Shown here: positions 58,901 through 64,000 of the stretch, piece after piece
Position numbering within the stretch: position 1 is the first letter of the stretch
How the letters are laid out: each line of letters begins with the position of its first letter
Assembly: GCA_021292105.1 (NCBI GenBank)
Contig: CM037865.1
Span: forward strand, 66,887,630 to 66,951,629
Source: Anadara kagoshimensis
Taxonomy: Eukaryota > Mollusca > Bivalvia > Arcoida > Arcidae
DNA: 64,000 nt
Direction: 5' to 3'
Notes under the pieces: model-generated
What the model was told of the DNA's origin: nothing
The model's input: the letters and a program-made list of their open reading frames with translations, nothing else
Database searches by the model: none
Translations under genes and position numbers: made by a program

Positions 58901-61442
58901 AGTGTGACGTCATAAAAGCATAAAAGTCATTCCAGAGTGACGTCACACAATTAACCTAGTTCACAGTTGTTTGTATCATTTGACACTGTTTGTTGATTCT
59001 AATTTAAGCTGATACATTTGTACTTTTCTTCTGAAAAGAAAATACATTGTATTTAAATTGAAATTGTTTGTTTTGTTTTTGTATCCTGCGAACAGACTAT
59101 TGTTTGCTTTTAATATTTCAGCAGGATGTACACATTTATGTGAACTTGTTGTGTTTCGGTCAATCAGCTGTTTTCTTATAATGAGAAGAAAAGTTTTAAA
59201 TCTATGAAAAACTCGTTTTTTATGGGATTATATAATAAATAGAATCTTACATTCATGTTTATGTAATATTGAATTTATTCAACTCGTTGAATAATGTTTT
59301 ATGCAACTCGCCAAGGCTTGTTGCATAAAAAATTATTCAACTCGTTTAATACATTCAATATTACATAAACACTCATGCAAGATCCTCTATATATTATTTG
59401 CTGGTTATATATTATAATATACCATCTGAGCTACCATAATGGTGATTTCATGTTGAATGGACTATTACCTTCCAATGTTGTTTTGACAGAAAAATGTTAT
59501 TATCAGATTAGAGCAGTCTTTTAATAGAAATAACCTTCTTCCCCCAAAATTGAGAGTTGTTATTTTTATAATTGATTTTGTGACCTTGACTCTTGACCTA
59601 TGCAACTAAATTTAATATGCAACACATCACCTCATATTGGTTTTCATTTATACCACATTTGATCAATATCCATAGACAATGGCAGACAAACAGACACAGA
59701 CAGATGGGCATGGCGATTCCTATACAGCCTCATAAACTTCATCGGAGGGTCAATAATATACATGTTCAGAACTTATGAATATTACTTTAAAACAGTCTAA
59801 AATTCTTGTGGTTTCTGCCTCAGATGTGATAATCTGTATAGGTGACACTTCTAACCAGAATACTACATGTATAACATAATCTTTTTGGATTTCAATATTT
59901 TAATAATAAAATAATCTACAAGTATACAGTAAAACCTTGATTCATCGCCACCATTTGTTCAGTCAAATTTTGGCGTTATAAAGGGTTTTGGCAATAAATC
60001 GAGAAAGGCTCATAAAGAAATACATAAACAAAATGGAGTTTGGGACTTCAAAATAGTGTGGCGATAAGCAAGGTGGCAAAGTTATCGAGGGGCATTATAA
60101 CGAGGTTTTACTGTATTTAGATTTTCTGTTTTTGTTTCGTTGTTTTCATTGTTGTGTATACATATTTTTTTCTAGGAGCATTAGCAGAAATGCATATTTT
60201 TGGTCTCAAAGAAATAATAACAACAACAAAATAAACAAAGCATCTACATCCTAAAAAAAATACATACGTTTATATCATCCTGACCAAAAGTTGCAGGATC
60301 TTGTCCCATAATTTTAGCCAAATGTCTTTTTCCTAGTTTGTACTTTTCTGTTTCTGCCTTTAGAATAGCCTCTGAAAATATAAATGTTAAATAAATTGTA
60401 AAATAAAAAATATCAAATATTTAAATTATCAATGCCATGCCATTTTCAATGGTGATATATAACATATGTACTTCTATATTTACTGCTGCTATTTTCTTAC
60501 TACAAATTTTTGTGTTTATTTTCACATAAACTTGTGAGAGTATCAAGCCGCAAAAATAAACTTTTGTGAATATTTACCGTAATTTTATGCAATTAACTAG
60601 CATTAGAACTGATTGTCATCTGACCACGAAAAATAGAATTACATAAATAACTTGAAAGGTCCTTACTTTCAAAAATTTACTGACTTGAAAATTTTCAATT
60701 AACATTATATCGTTTTAATGTTCCTGAATTTTGGCAAACAAAAGATCAGCATGGATATTGCCGAAAATGAATTTATCATGATGATTATAAATTTTGAGAC
60801 CATGGATAGTGCAATCAATTCTCAAATAGTTATTTGTAAACGACATGTCCAACGATAAACTATAGCAGAGTTGAGAGTTGAGTAATGGTGTTAAATTTCC
60901 AGTCAAGAATATTTCACTTATATTAATATGTCGCCAGCTATAGGTGAAGGTGCAAAAATTTTGCCTGTGTTTTGTGCTGATGGCATTATACAGCAGAATT
61001 CTTTATTGTGCACTGCCTACCTTGACAAAGGGCCTACTTTATTTTAAGTTCTCATCTTAAAGAACCATGACTCAGTCGGATGTTCGACACCAATGACCTC
61101 CCACTTATGGAGTGAGCACTCTACCAACTTACCCACTGCAGTGGTTTAATTATACAGGTGAATTGTCACAGAAGCCTAACGGTACCTTATCATGCCTGCA
61201 CCTTTAAGTGACTTATCTCTATAAATTTGTTGTAAGTTTATTTAGTCATAATCTGATTAATCTTATAAACAATTACGCCACAAAATTTACCACTACCTCT
61301 TGTATACTAGATGAAGGGATACATACCTTCTGCTTTTGTACTTTCCAAATATAGTTTCATAGCTGTACTGATTTTTTCTACCTTGGACATTTTTCTGGTT
61401 ATCTCCCTGTTCTGTTTGGGGACTGTAACTTCATTTTTAGAA
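26287..61442 (-). CDS. MRPS9: MRPS9, mitochondrial small-subunit ribosomal protein uS9m (12 exons seen; N-terminal leader and last codons not found)
   Basis: Twelve exons on the minus strand join in frame at every junction: 61442-61327, 60371-60268, 58515-58453, 56142-56112, 54868-54789, 43990-43899, 42150-42075, 38617-38492, 37826-37781, 36505-36400, 30510-30341, 26365-26287. All introns are GT/AG. The product is a mitochondrial small-subunit ribosomal protein. Its N-terminal part is the metazoan mitochondrial extension ([38 protein letters not shown]), and its C-terminal part is the S9/uS9 fold ([54 protein letters not shown]). In the family the C-terminal tail contacts 16S-type rRNA near the P site. 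The window holds 363 codons; vertebrate MRPS9 has close to 400. The first exon here begins in phase 2, so a leader exon lies upstream. Introns total about 34 kb and are almost all repeats. Identification rests on recognised residue patterns, not on a search. Confidence 0.95.
26418..26735. repeat. ~30-bp ATG-rich minisatellite in the last MRPS9 intron
   Basis: About 10-11 copies of units with ATAATGATGATGATAATGAC and AATCACT. ORFs reading poly-I, poly-H or poly-M across it are artefacts of the repeat. It ends about 50 bp from the exon l acceptor. Confidence 0.93.
27140..27325. repeat. Four-copy ~43-bp tandem repeat
   Basis: Unit has TTAACACAGGCACCTTTCTG and ATCAGACACAGTTTCAATTA. The copies are practically identical, so the expansion is recent. 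Confidence 0.93.
27499..28289. mobile_element. hAT-like non-autonomous element, 791 bp
   Basis: Ends CAGGGATCGAATTTT and inverted AAAATCGATCCCTG, with subterminal TAGCGAGT / AGCAAGTG motifs. Flanked by a 5-bp duplication CAACA (27494-27498, 28290-28294). No transposase. CAGGG termini fit hAT; a 5-bp duplication is shorter than the usual 8. Parts of its interior recur at 51860-52600. Confidence 0.82.
28589..30322. mobile_element. AGGCCCATGGGCCT / CTCACCTGAG dispersed repeat, 1.7 kb
   Basis: Starts AAGAGGCCCATGGGCCTTAA then GCTCACCTGAG; ends with GCTCATCTGAG, GCTCAGGTGAGC and an A run. The ends are inverted with respect to each other. The 3' part contains GACGCACGGCAGACAACGG and TTCAGAGGAGATGAT, which I know as common dispersed sequence in bivalves. 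The middle is the 145-bp tandem array. Confidence 0.75.
28840..29925. repeat. 145-bp tandem array, about 7.5 copies
   Basis: CCTACAATA recurs at 28851, 28996, 29141, 29286, 29431, 29576, 29721 and 29866 (first base of the decamer), exactly 145 bp apart. Two variants, TTAGGCCAAT and TTGTGCAAAT, mostly alternate. Each copy has TGACCTTGACCTTTGAAC. Confidence 0.95.
30341..30510 (-). CDS. MRPS9: MRPS9 exon k (S9 core)
   Basis: 170 nt, acceptor CTTTTCCAG, donor GTAG|GTTAGT. Encodes [40 protein letters not shown] and [16 protein letters not shown]. The GGG-x-Q-A-RLA pattern is the core uS9 signature (usual Q-AGA-R here reads Q-S-LALR). A dispersed repeat ends only about 20 nt beyond the donor (see finding). 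Confidence 0.96.
30779..31592. mobile_element. hAT-like MITE, 814 bp, carrying an 18S rRNA fragment
   Basis: Inverted ends CAGTGCTCCAAG / CTTGGAGCACTG with further similarity inward; 6-bp duplication TTTCTA (30773-30778, 31593-31598). No transposase. Its middle contains the 3' end of 18S rRNA in reverse orientation. Confidence 0.82.
31086..31224 (-). rRNA. 18S rRNA 3'-end fragment (~139 bp, pseudogene inside a MITE)
   Basis: Read on the minus strand it gives CACACCGCCCGTCGCTACTA, CCGATTGAATGGTTTAGCGA, GATCCTCGGATTGG, then AGAAGACAATCAAACTTGA, TCATTTAGATGAAGTAAAAG and TCGTAACAA. These are the universal 3'-terminal sequences of eukaryotic 18S rRNA (helix 44 region to the end). The variable helix 44 tip is shorter or diverged (CCATGGTAGG). 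A fragment, not a functional gene. Confidence 0.9.
32036..32118 (+). repeat. SINE-like 3' fragment
   Basis: AATCGCTGAATCGTTGCTGC followed by GTTAAAGACAACATT resembles the 3' core of the SINE at 2512 (GCTGATGCGACGTTAAGCAA). No tRNA-like head is seen. Confidence 0.5.
32390..32765 (-). repeat. Dispersed repeat with a conserved peptide, in an MRPS9 intron
   Basis: Inverted relative to the array copies. The minus-strand frame 32597-32352 reads [59 protein letters not shown] and continues to 32352. Substitutions against the array copies often keep the residue or its class, which suggests descent from a coding sequence. Function not recognised. Confidence 0.7.
32931..36422 (-). repeat. Exon j-intron junction minisatellite (33/47-bp units, ~90 copies)
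   Basis: In gene orientation the long unit is TACTTCAAAGATATGCCATACAG joined to GTATTACTATAAACCAGGAC and ATTT; the short unit lacks TTTTACTTCAAAGAT. The first 23 nt are exactly the last 23 nt of MRPS9 exon j (36422-36400) and the rest is the start of the intron. The array begins at the true donor and runs about 3.5 kb into the intron. 33-mers come in runs of one to four between 47-mers, giving higher-order blocks of 80, 113, 146 and 179 bp. The [11 protein letters not shown] reading frames on it are not proteins. Confidence 0.96.
36400..36505 (-). CDS. MRPS9: MRPS9 exon j (start of the S9 fold)
   Basis: 106 nt, acceptor TTTCTTCAG, donor CCATACAG|GTATTA. Encodes [20 protein letters not shown] then [16 protein letters not shown] (last codon split). 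This is the GKRKTAxA / GxGKIxVNG start of the S9 domain. Its last 23 nt (36400-36422) are the exon part of the minisatellite unit in the next intron. The boundary is fixed by exon k, which begins G-GAA-CAA and restores the conserved REQ. Confidence 0.94.
37003..37180. repeat. 41-bp tandem repeat, about 4 copies
   Basis: Unit has CTGCAAAATTTTATACCCGT and GACTAAATTACAGTGTCTAC. It lies in intron i-j, not adjacent to a splice site. Confidence 0.93.
37781..37826 (-). CDS. MRPS9: MRPS9 exon i
   Basis: 46 nt, acceptor TTTTAATAG, donor AGAG|GTATAT. Encodes [15 protein letters not shown] plus one base that joins exon j. It is the linker before the S9 fold. Support is from phase and splice sites more than from residue identity. 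Confidence 0.82.
37900..38110. repeat. Diverged ~42-bp minisatellite, about 5 copies
   Basis: Units share GCCACTTGTATACC or GCCACTTGTTTACC and GCTGACCCATTGG-like parts. The copies differ at many sites, so this is an old array. It is in intron h-i. Confidence 0.85.
38492..38617 (-). CDS. MRPS9: MRPS9 exon h
   Basis: 126 nt (42 codons), acceptor CTATTCTAG, donor GTG|GTACGG (a weak donor). Encodes [20 protein letters not shown] then a basic helix ending KVKHHGKV. The Y-QFI-L start matches the family. Confidence 0.88.
38749..38879. mobile_element. Hairpin-type inverted repeat (MITE-like)
   Basis: GGACTTTTTAGTGGTTGTAT ATGGTGTGAT (38753-38782) is inverted as ATCACACCATATACAACTAC TAAAAAGTCC (38850-38879), with about 65 bp between them. 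Confidence 0.8.
39620..40040. repeat. 45-bp minisatellite, about 9-10 copies
   Basis: Unit has CAATATGACAACAAGACAAC and AATAATGTCTTCAGCCATG. It lies in intron g-h. Confidence 0.93.
40989..41062. mobile_element. Short hairpin inverted repeat
   Basis: GTAGACATAAAGATTTATCA and CCTCAAAAA are inverted as TTTTTGAGGTTG and ATCCTTATGTCTAC around a short spacer. Confidence 0.7.
41121..41428. mobile_element. piggyBac-like MITE, 308 bp
   Basis: Flanked by TTAA at 41117-41120 and 41429-41432. Ends CCCTCTTGTTGCCAAA and inverted ATTTGGCAGCAAGAAGG. TTAA duplication with CCC ends is typical of piggyBac. Confidence 0.72.
42075..42150 (-). CDS. MRPS9: MRPS9 exon g
   Basis: 76 nt, acceptor TTTATTTCAG, donor GAG|GTAACT. 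With the two bases from exon f it gives 26 codons ending [21 protein letters not shown]. It precedes the conserved YxQFI motif that opens exon h. Phase agrees on both sides. Confidence 0.87.
43127..43604. mobile_element. Palindromic MITE, 478 bp, TA-flanked
   Basis: Arms of about 130 bp: CTGTAGGAAC, GTCACAGTCACAG-type sequence, TTCTCTTTATATCCATAGA, ACCTAGTCGTAA and TGTATGCGCATC on the left, with the inverse on the right. TA at 43125-43126 and 43605-43606 fits Tc1/mariner-type insertion. Confidence 0.87.
43899..43990 (-). CDS. MRPS9: MRPS9 exon f
   Basis: 92 nt, acceptor TTTTTTTCAG, donor AAATT|GTATGT. Encodes [20 protein letters not shown] then [10 protein letters not shown]. It matches the family's less conserved region after the HYLFYT block (a helix followed by LPE). 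It ends with two bases of a codon completed by exon g. Confidence 0.87.
44280..44412. repeat. Inverted repeat A, left copy
   Basis: Contains TTTCGTCCCATGCCATTT, GTACCATATTCAGGACTTTT and GTAAGACGTTTCGTACCATA. The inverse lies at 53783-53885. Confidence 0.88.
44617..44805. mobile_element. GGCCACCTCTATATAAGGGC repeat with TACAGTCCAACCT end
   Basis: Starts TACAGTCCAACCTGTGTTAA with repeated TATAAGGGCCAC motifs. This type ends in a TA-flanked inverted repeat; the matching inverse end (GGTTAGACTGTA) is at 53425-53436. Confidence 0.7.
45005..46030. repeat. ~170-bp tandem repeat, about 6 diverged copies
   Basis: Each copy has CATAATTCGAGGATGCTGA, AATGGCGGATACCAAGCTC, CAAAATGGCGGCTAAAATTA and GTTACTTGGGTTGAGAAATT. 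Divergence rises toward the right end. An inverse copy lies at 48790-48925. Confidence 0.88.
46150..48175. other. Intron sequence, little recognised
   Basis: Part of intron e-f. A segment at 47229-47405 resembles 44100-44235, 42180-42360 and 38375-38470 (AGTAGCCAAATTTCCA..., GCCAATGGCGATTTTGG), a dispersed family with no clear ends. An open minus-strand stretch at 46885-47076 is not recognised. Nothing else is supported. Confidence 0.5.
48180..48720 (-). mobile_element. Second copy of the AGGCCCATGGGCCT / GCTCACCTG family
   Basis: GGTGAGCAATAAGGCCCATA at 48683-48702 is the inverse of the 28589 start. The body differs from 28589-30322 and lacks the 145-bp array, so it is another subfamily or a truncated copy. 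Confidence 0.6.
48790..48925 (-). repeat. Single inverse copy of the ~170-bp repeat
   Basis: TTTTAGCGGCCATTTTGT and CAGCTTGGTATCCGCCATTT are the inverse of motifs in 45005-46030. Confidence 0.75.
49400..50410. repeat. (ATC)n-rich low-complexity region
   Basis: About 1 kb of imperfect ATC/CAT triplets with repeated islands such as CAGCAGTACTGAATGTCATC and ACTATGGGCAG. The poly-S, poly-I and poly-H ORFs over it are artefacts. Confidence 0.93.
50815..51405. repeat. ~180-bp tandem repeat, about 3 copies
   Basis: CTGTAAGAGGAGTTGAGTTC recurs near 50825, 51095 and 51275, each with AAAAAGTGACTAAGTTTCAA and TGAAATATTTCCATAAAGTC. The first interval is longer because of a partial extra copy. Confidence 0.85.
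51860..52600. repeat. Sequence related to the interior of the 27499-28289 element, rearranged
   Basis: 51890-51940 (GACAGGGTGTCATGATCATT) matches 28072-28098 in the same direction. 52435-52590 (TGGCGGCGACTGTAAA, GTCAAAAAGAAGAACG, TGACAAGATCGTC) matches 27610-27770 inverted. The order and orientation differ from a simple copy. Confidence 0.65.
53338..53436. mobile_element. GGCCACCTCTATATAAGGGC repeat, inverse end
   Basis: ACCTCTATATAAAGGCCACC then inverted GTGGCCCTTATAGACAGG and GGTTAGACTGTA. It could be a small separate MITE or the right end of an element that starts at 44617. Confidence 0.65.
53783..53885. repeat. Inverted repeat A, right copy
   Basis: Contains TATGGTACGAAACGTCTTAC and ATGGCATGGGACGAAA, the inverse of 44280-44412. 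Confidence 0.88.
53895..54078. repeat. Diverged copy of sequence upstream of the array ORF
   Basis: Shares the order TTATTT(C/T)GCAGT, AAAATTATATTAT, GTGTTA(C/T)AGT, CGAAAATAAATAC with 5490-5645 in each array unit. Confidence 0.7.
54080..54788. other. Intron sequence, nothing recognised
   Basis: AT-rich, with several AGGTCA/TGACCT-containing stretches typical of dispersed bivalve repeats. No element ends or coding sequence are supported. Confidence 0.4.
54789..54868 (-). CDS. MRPS9: MRPS9 exon e
   Basis: 80 nt, acceptor TGTTTTACAG, donor CAC|GTAAGT. Encodes [20 protein letters not shown] and FFALLH; DGRP-HYLFYT is a signature block of the mitochondrial extension. The next intron, 54788-43991, is the largest in the gene (10.8 kb) and is rich in repeats. 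Confidence 0.95.
55790..56095 (+). mobile_element. SINE-related repeat ending GCGTTAAACACC
   Basis: Contains CCAAGCACTCGGCATTACC, AAGTCCCCTGTCATGGTAGG, TTGGCACAATAAAGAACCCT and the 3' core GGGGCGTTAAACACCATC followed by CAACTCAACTC. I know this layout as a common bivalve SINE type. The tRNA-like head at the left is too decayed to place. Confidence 0.72.
56112..56142 (-). CDS. MRPS9: MRPS9 exon d (31-nt micro-exon)
   Basis: 31 nt, acceptor TTTCAATTTCAG, donor AAAGG|GTAAGT. Encodes [10 protein letters not shown] plus one base. It follows RPVMK of exon c exactly, as in the family (RPVMKHP), and its phase joins exon e. The match of both phases and the HP start support this short exon. Confidence 0.9.
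56780..58468 (-). repeat. Exon c-intron junction minisatellite (41/46-bp units, ~33 copies)
   Basis: In gene orientation the unit is TAGACCAGTGATGAAG followed by GTAATTATTAAAAACCACTA and ACACA. The first 16 nt are exactly the last 16 nt of MRPS9 exon c (58468-58453); the rest is the start of the intron, including the donor. A 46-bp form has ATTACATGTATT in place of ATTATT, and it is the form next to the exon. A hAT-like MITE interrupts the array at 57805-58115. Confidence 0.96.
57805..58115. mobile_element. hAT-like MITE, 311 bp, inside the exon c minisatellite
   Basis: Inverted ends CAGGGATTTAT / ATAAATCCCTG, with AGGGCCTATTTAGGGCC and TTTAGGGCCTTTTCCC near the ends. 5-bp duplication ATGTG (57800-57804, 58116-58120); removing it restores the repeat unit CTATGTGTTAGTGG. 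Confidence 0.88.
58453..58515 (-). CDS. MRPS9: MRPS9 exon c
   Basis: 63 nt (21 codons), acceptor TATTTTAG, donor ATGAAG|GTAATT. It encodes [20 protein letters not shown], the best conserved block of the mitochondrial extension. The last 16 nt of this exon with the following donor are the seed of the minisatellite that fills the next intron (56780-58468). The true exon is told from the repeats by its LPSGLHDK coding part and its own acceptor. Confidence 0.95.
58902..58948. promoter_or_regulatory. Inverted pair of full CRE-like sites
   Basis: GTGTGACGTCA (58902-58912) and TGACGTCACAC (58938-58948) form an inverted repeat, each with a perfect TGACGTCA palindrome. Possibly CREB/ATF sites or the ends of a small element. 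No promoter is otherwise seen. Confidence 0.35.
59255..59385. mobile_element. Hairpin-type MITE
   Basis: ATGTTTATGTAATATTGAAT ... TTATGCAACTCG is inverted as TTGTTGCATAAAAAATTATT ... ATTCAATATTACATAAACA around a centre near 59315. Confidence 0.82.
59927..60113. mobile_element. Tc1/pogo-like MITE, 187 bp
   Basis: Ends CAGTAAAACCTTGATTC and inverted ACGAGGTTTTACTG, flanked by TA at 59925-59926 and 60114-60115. Confidence 0.85.
60268..60371 (-). CDS. MRPS9: MRPS9 exon b
   Basis: 104 nt, acceptor TATTTTCAG, donor AAC|GTATGT. With the G left by exon a it encodes 35 codons including [20 protein letters not shown] and GQDDIN, which is the diagnostic GKRHLA / DP-T-F block of mitochondrial S9. It ends in phase 0. 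Confidence 0.93.
60866..61150 (-). mobile_element. SINE, reverse orientation
   Basis: Inverse of the same family: on the minus strand it has a tRNA-like head (GTGGGTAAGTTGGTAGAGTG), then GCACAATAAAGAATTCTGCT and the 3' part with TTAACACCATTACTCAACTC. About 280 bp. Confidence 0.75.
61327..61442 (-). CDS. MRPS9: MRPS9 exon a (most upstream exon found)
   Basis: 116 nt, acceptor TTTCTACAG, donor AAG|GTATGT. It starts with one nucleotide of a split codon, then SKNEVTVPK...[15 protein letters not shown]. The AMKLYLE segment matches the N-terminal helix that precedes the GKRHLA motif in MRPS9. The codon at the start is completed by a leader exon that should lie at higher coordinates and was not identified. 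Confidence 0.88.
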
Positions 61443-61600
61443 CTGTAGAAAGCACACAGACATGGAACTCTAGACTACAATACGCATGGAAACATAAATA
61501 TTTTACTACAACATCATCAATAAATATTAAATACTGCTGATGTACAGCGTAGTTGGGAAAATGGTGTTGGGTAGGACTAGGAATATAACCGAACATCCTC

Positions 61601-61632
61601 CCCAGTGTGTGTGTGTGTGGGGGGGGGGGGGA
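61601..61632. repeat. (GT)n and G run
   Basis: A short GTGTGTGTGTG tract followed by a run of Gs to about 61631. Confidence 0.9.
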
Positions 61633-61744
61633 GGAAGGGTTGATTGATGCATAGTCAGACGGATGGTGTTATTGAAAAAGAATCAGTGTACCAAACCATG
61701 TATTGCTAGGTAAAAAACGGCAGAAAATAATAATTCCATAAATA

Positions 61745-63112
61745 CAGTCGAAACCACTTAATTGCATATCGGATTATCGCATAAATTGGTTAATCGCATA
61801 GGATTTTGAAATCCAAAACCATTTCTTATTTATTCTATTGAAAATTACCCGCATAATTGCATAGCCAAAAAAGCCCAACTCTGGTTAATCGCATAGAAAA
61901 TTTCTCGACCCGATCCCAAAACCCTAGGATTTCTTTTAAAAAAATCATAATTTTTCTTCAAAATACGATGTGCACTTGATTTCATTTCCAGGTTTTGTGA
62001 CAAACCCAAGATCGTCGCCGTTATCAAGGGAAAGTGTCAAATATGTTTATTATACAGACGTAGAAGAACATTTGTATAAAATGAATAAAATATGTTGTAT
62101 AAATTGTGTTTACTTGTTTGTGTTTTGTATTTTTTCCTTCTTTCTGAACATATCGTGGTACTCCAGTAAAGCAGCCGCCATTTTGAATATTTTATTAGTT
62201 TGTCTCCCTTATCGGAAATTTATCGCTTATCGGATGACACAAAACCTAACAGAACTCACAGGTGTTTAACTTATTTACAATGGGTCATTCCGATTAGCCA
62301 TTTAGAGCTGTTTGAAGTTTTTACTGTGTAAATATTCTGATACAAACAGTAACTTCAGTGACATATGTCAGTTATAATTTTAATTGTTAAAAAACACAGT
62401 GGTAGAGTTAAGAAGCTGAAACCAATGATAGTAAAGTAAACATCGGGGATTATTCTATGATCACAGGAGACAACACATTGATTATTAAAATAACAACGAT
62501 TGGAATAAAAACTGCTTTTATAATTAGAAAAAGTTCCAATGTTGTTAATCACGATCTTTGATGGTGATCCGAAAAAAAAGGAACTGCAAAAAGTTAAGTT
62601 AAGTTACTTCACCAATAGACGGAATTTATTTTCATGCAATTTTTCCTAAGTTTCTTATTTTACAACTTAAAGATTATTACAACTTAATAAAATTATTTAA
62701 AAAATATCGTTTTAATAACTTGATGTAGATGCCGTTTCATTTACACATTATCGAGCACATGTTACACTTCTTAGTAATACTGTCAAAACGGAAGTTTTCA
62801 GTTTTTAAATTCTATTCAACTTGTGGCTAAAAAACGACAACAACAAACACTTTTTAAATTATTTTATTCTCGGGATTATCGTCTCTCTTTTTGTTTAACA
62901 CAATAAGTGTAGACATGTTACTTATTCTGAAATTATATACAAGTACAATGTACTCGATGACAACTGTAGATGTAGTCCCCCCCCCCCCCCCCCCCAGCAT
63001 GCGTCTCGAAGTCCCGACATCGGTTAACCTTGCTTATCAGTTAATCGCATATATCGGTTAATAGCATAGAATTTTGAATCACGGAGCCTATGCGATTAAC
63101 CGGGTTCGACTG
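61745..63112. mobile_element. Pogo/Tigger-like element, 1.37 kb, no intact transposase
   Basis: Ends CAGTCGAAACCACTTAATTG and inverted GATTAACCGGGTTCGACTG, flanked by TA (61743-61744, 63113-63114). Subterminal GGTTAATCGCATA motifs recur in both orientations. No transposase was recognised. It is possible that two elements lie here rather than one. Confidence 0.72.
62977..62995. repeat. Poly(C) tract
   Basis: A run of about 19 Cs, near the right end of the pogo-like element. Confidence 0.97.
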
Positions 63113-63114
63113 TA

Positions 63115-64000
63115 TATGAAATAAGATAATCAGTATTAAAATTTAATAAAGTTTTATAAATTGTAATTGATCGTGGTTTGTCATTTTGGATAGAGAGAAA
63201 GAGTTTTTGCAGACCTGTCCCCTGCTAGGAAGTTCATTCTAGTGTTTTTATGTAACTTGATCATTTGCTGTTAAGTTTAGTTTTTAATAAACTGCTGATT
63301 ATCACTCACAAATTTCCCAATTTATGGCAATTTTACTTCAAAATCAGTAGTAAAGCATTTAAAATCCATATTTGTATTCCATGTGCTCAGTTTGCACGTG
63401 GCACTTTACAATTTATCTCCCTTTCATGGAACTGAAATCTAATTGATAAATCAGTTTTAAAATGTGACAGAATATCTCATTACCAAAATAGGTTATTATA
63501 CCCTTCAAAAAGAATTTAAATTACCAAAGATTTCATAAAGAATTAGTTAAATTCACCTGCCTTTGTTGTATATGTCATAAAAAGTTATGATTTTACATTG
63601 TAGGATGCAAACTTTCCAGACTACATTTTATTGTATTCTACAAGATGTTAACCAGACTGCACAAATTATTGGATCCATCCCGACACAATATGTTACTAGA
63701 TTCCGAAATAATATTCTGAAAATTTATTCCAAATGTGCATATATAACTAAATGCATTACCTGTATCAAAATTAAAACAGATATATTCCTTTTAGGTTCAT
63801 TTACCAGGCGCACTATTTCTAATGCGTATTGACAATAGTCAGCTGGGAGTTAGAATATTGGAACGAACTGACTATAATTCATTGCAAACTGGCCAAAGGA
63901 TGAGACGACCGATATCCCTGGAAAAATGGGGGGGGGGGGGGGTGTCACGAGTGCCCTTGACTCCAGGACACAGATAAACTTTTTATCTGCTATACAAAAT
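63115..64000. other. Unassigned right end
   Basis: Expected to hold or precede the MRPS9 leader exon, but no mitochondrial-targeting exon with a phase-2 donor was recognised on the minus strand. A plus-strand stretch at 63795-63925 (VHLPGALFLMRIDNSQLGVR) is open but short and not recognised. A G run lies at 63929-63941. Confidence 0.4.

Noticed and set aside
61845-62027. 60-codon minus-strand ORF as an MRPS9 leader exon
   Set aside because: It overlaps the subterminal repeats of the pogo-like element and has no suitable donor phase evidence.
1-64000. A bacterial-type operon, defence or biosynthetic system
   Set aside because: No prokaryotic genes; the only cellular gene is a spliced nuclear gene for a mitochondrial ribosomal protein.

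Overview
The window is nuclear DNA of an animal, most likely a bivalve mollusc. The support for this is an intron-rich gene with GT/AG splice sites, AT-rich sequence, tRNA-headed SINEs, many short inverted-repeat elements, and repeats (the AGGCCCATGGGCCT/GCTCACCTGAG family, and one ending in GCGTTAAACA) that I associate with bivalves. The species cannot be named.

One cellular gene is clear: MRPS9 (mitochondrial ribosomal protein uS9m), on the minus strand. Twelve coding exons lie between 61442 and 26287. All eleven splice junctions keep phase, and together they give 1089 nt (363 codons), most of the family length. The N-terminal leader exon(s) and probably a tiny last exon were not found. Introns are 0.6 to 10.8 kb and filled with repeats.

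Layout. (1) 1-24950: a tandem array of a ~7.6-kb unit (1-7997, 7998-15591, 15592-23213) and a truncated fourth unit (23214-24950). Units 1-3 each carry a 5'-truncated non-LTR retrotransposon with 13-bp target duplications. They also carry a ~2.0-kb inverted-repeat DNA element inside a 34-bp minisatellite. Unit 4 has the empty site for both insertions, and a SINE is inserted only in unit 1. (2) 24950-26280: minisatellites and a TG tract downstream of MRPS9. (3) 26287-61442: MRPS9 and its introns, holding hAT-, piggyBac- and Tc1/pogo-like MITEs, a broken tyrosine-recombinase ORF split by a MITE that carries an 18S rRNA fragment, a 145-bp tandem array and other minisatellites. (4) 61443-64000: a pogo-like element of about 1.4 kb and unassigned sequence.

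The most unusual observation is that two MRPS9 introns (after the exons at 36400-36505 and 58453-58515) begin with a minisatellite whose repeat unit is the exon-intron junction itself: the last 23 or 16 nt of the exon plus the first ~25 nt of the intron. Each repeat therefore carries a copy of the authentic 5' splice site. This gives about 90 decoy donors in one intron and about 33 in the other. Copy numbers are estimates from length divided by unit size.
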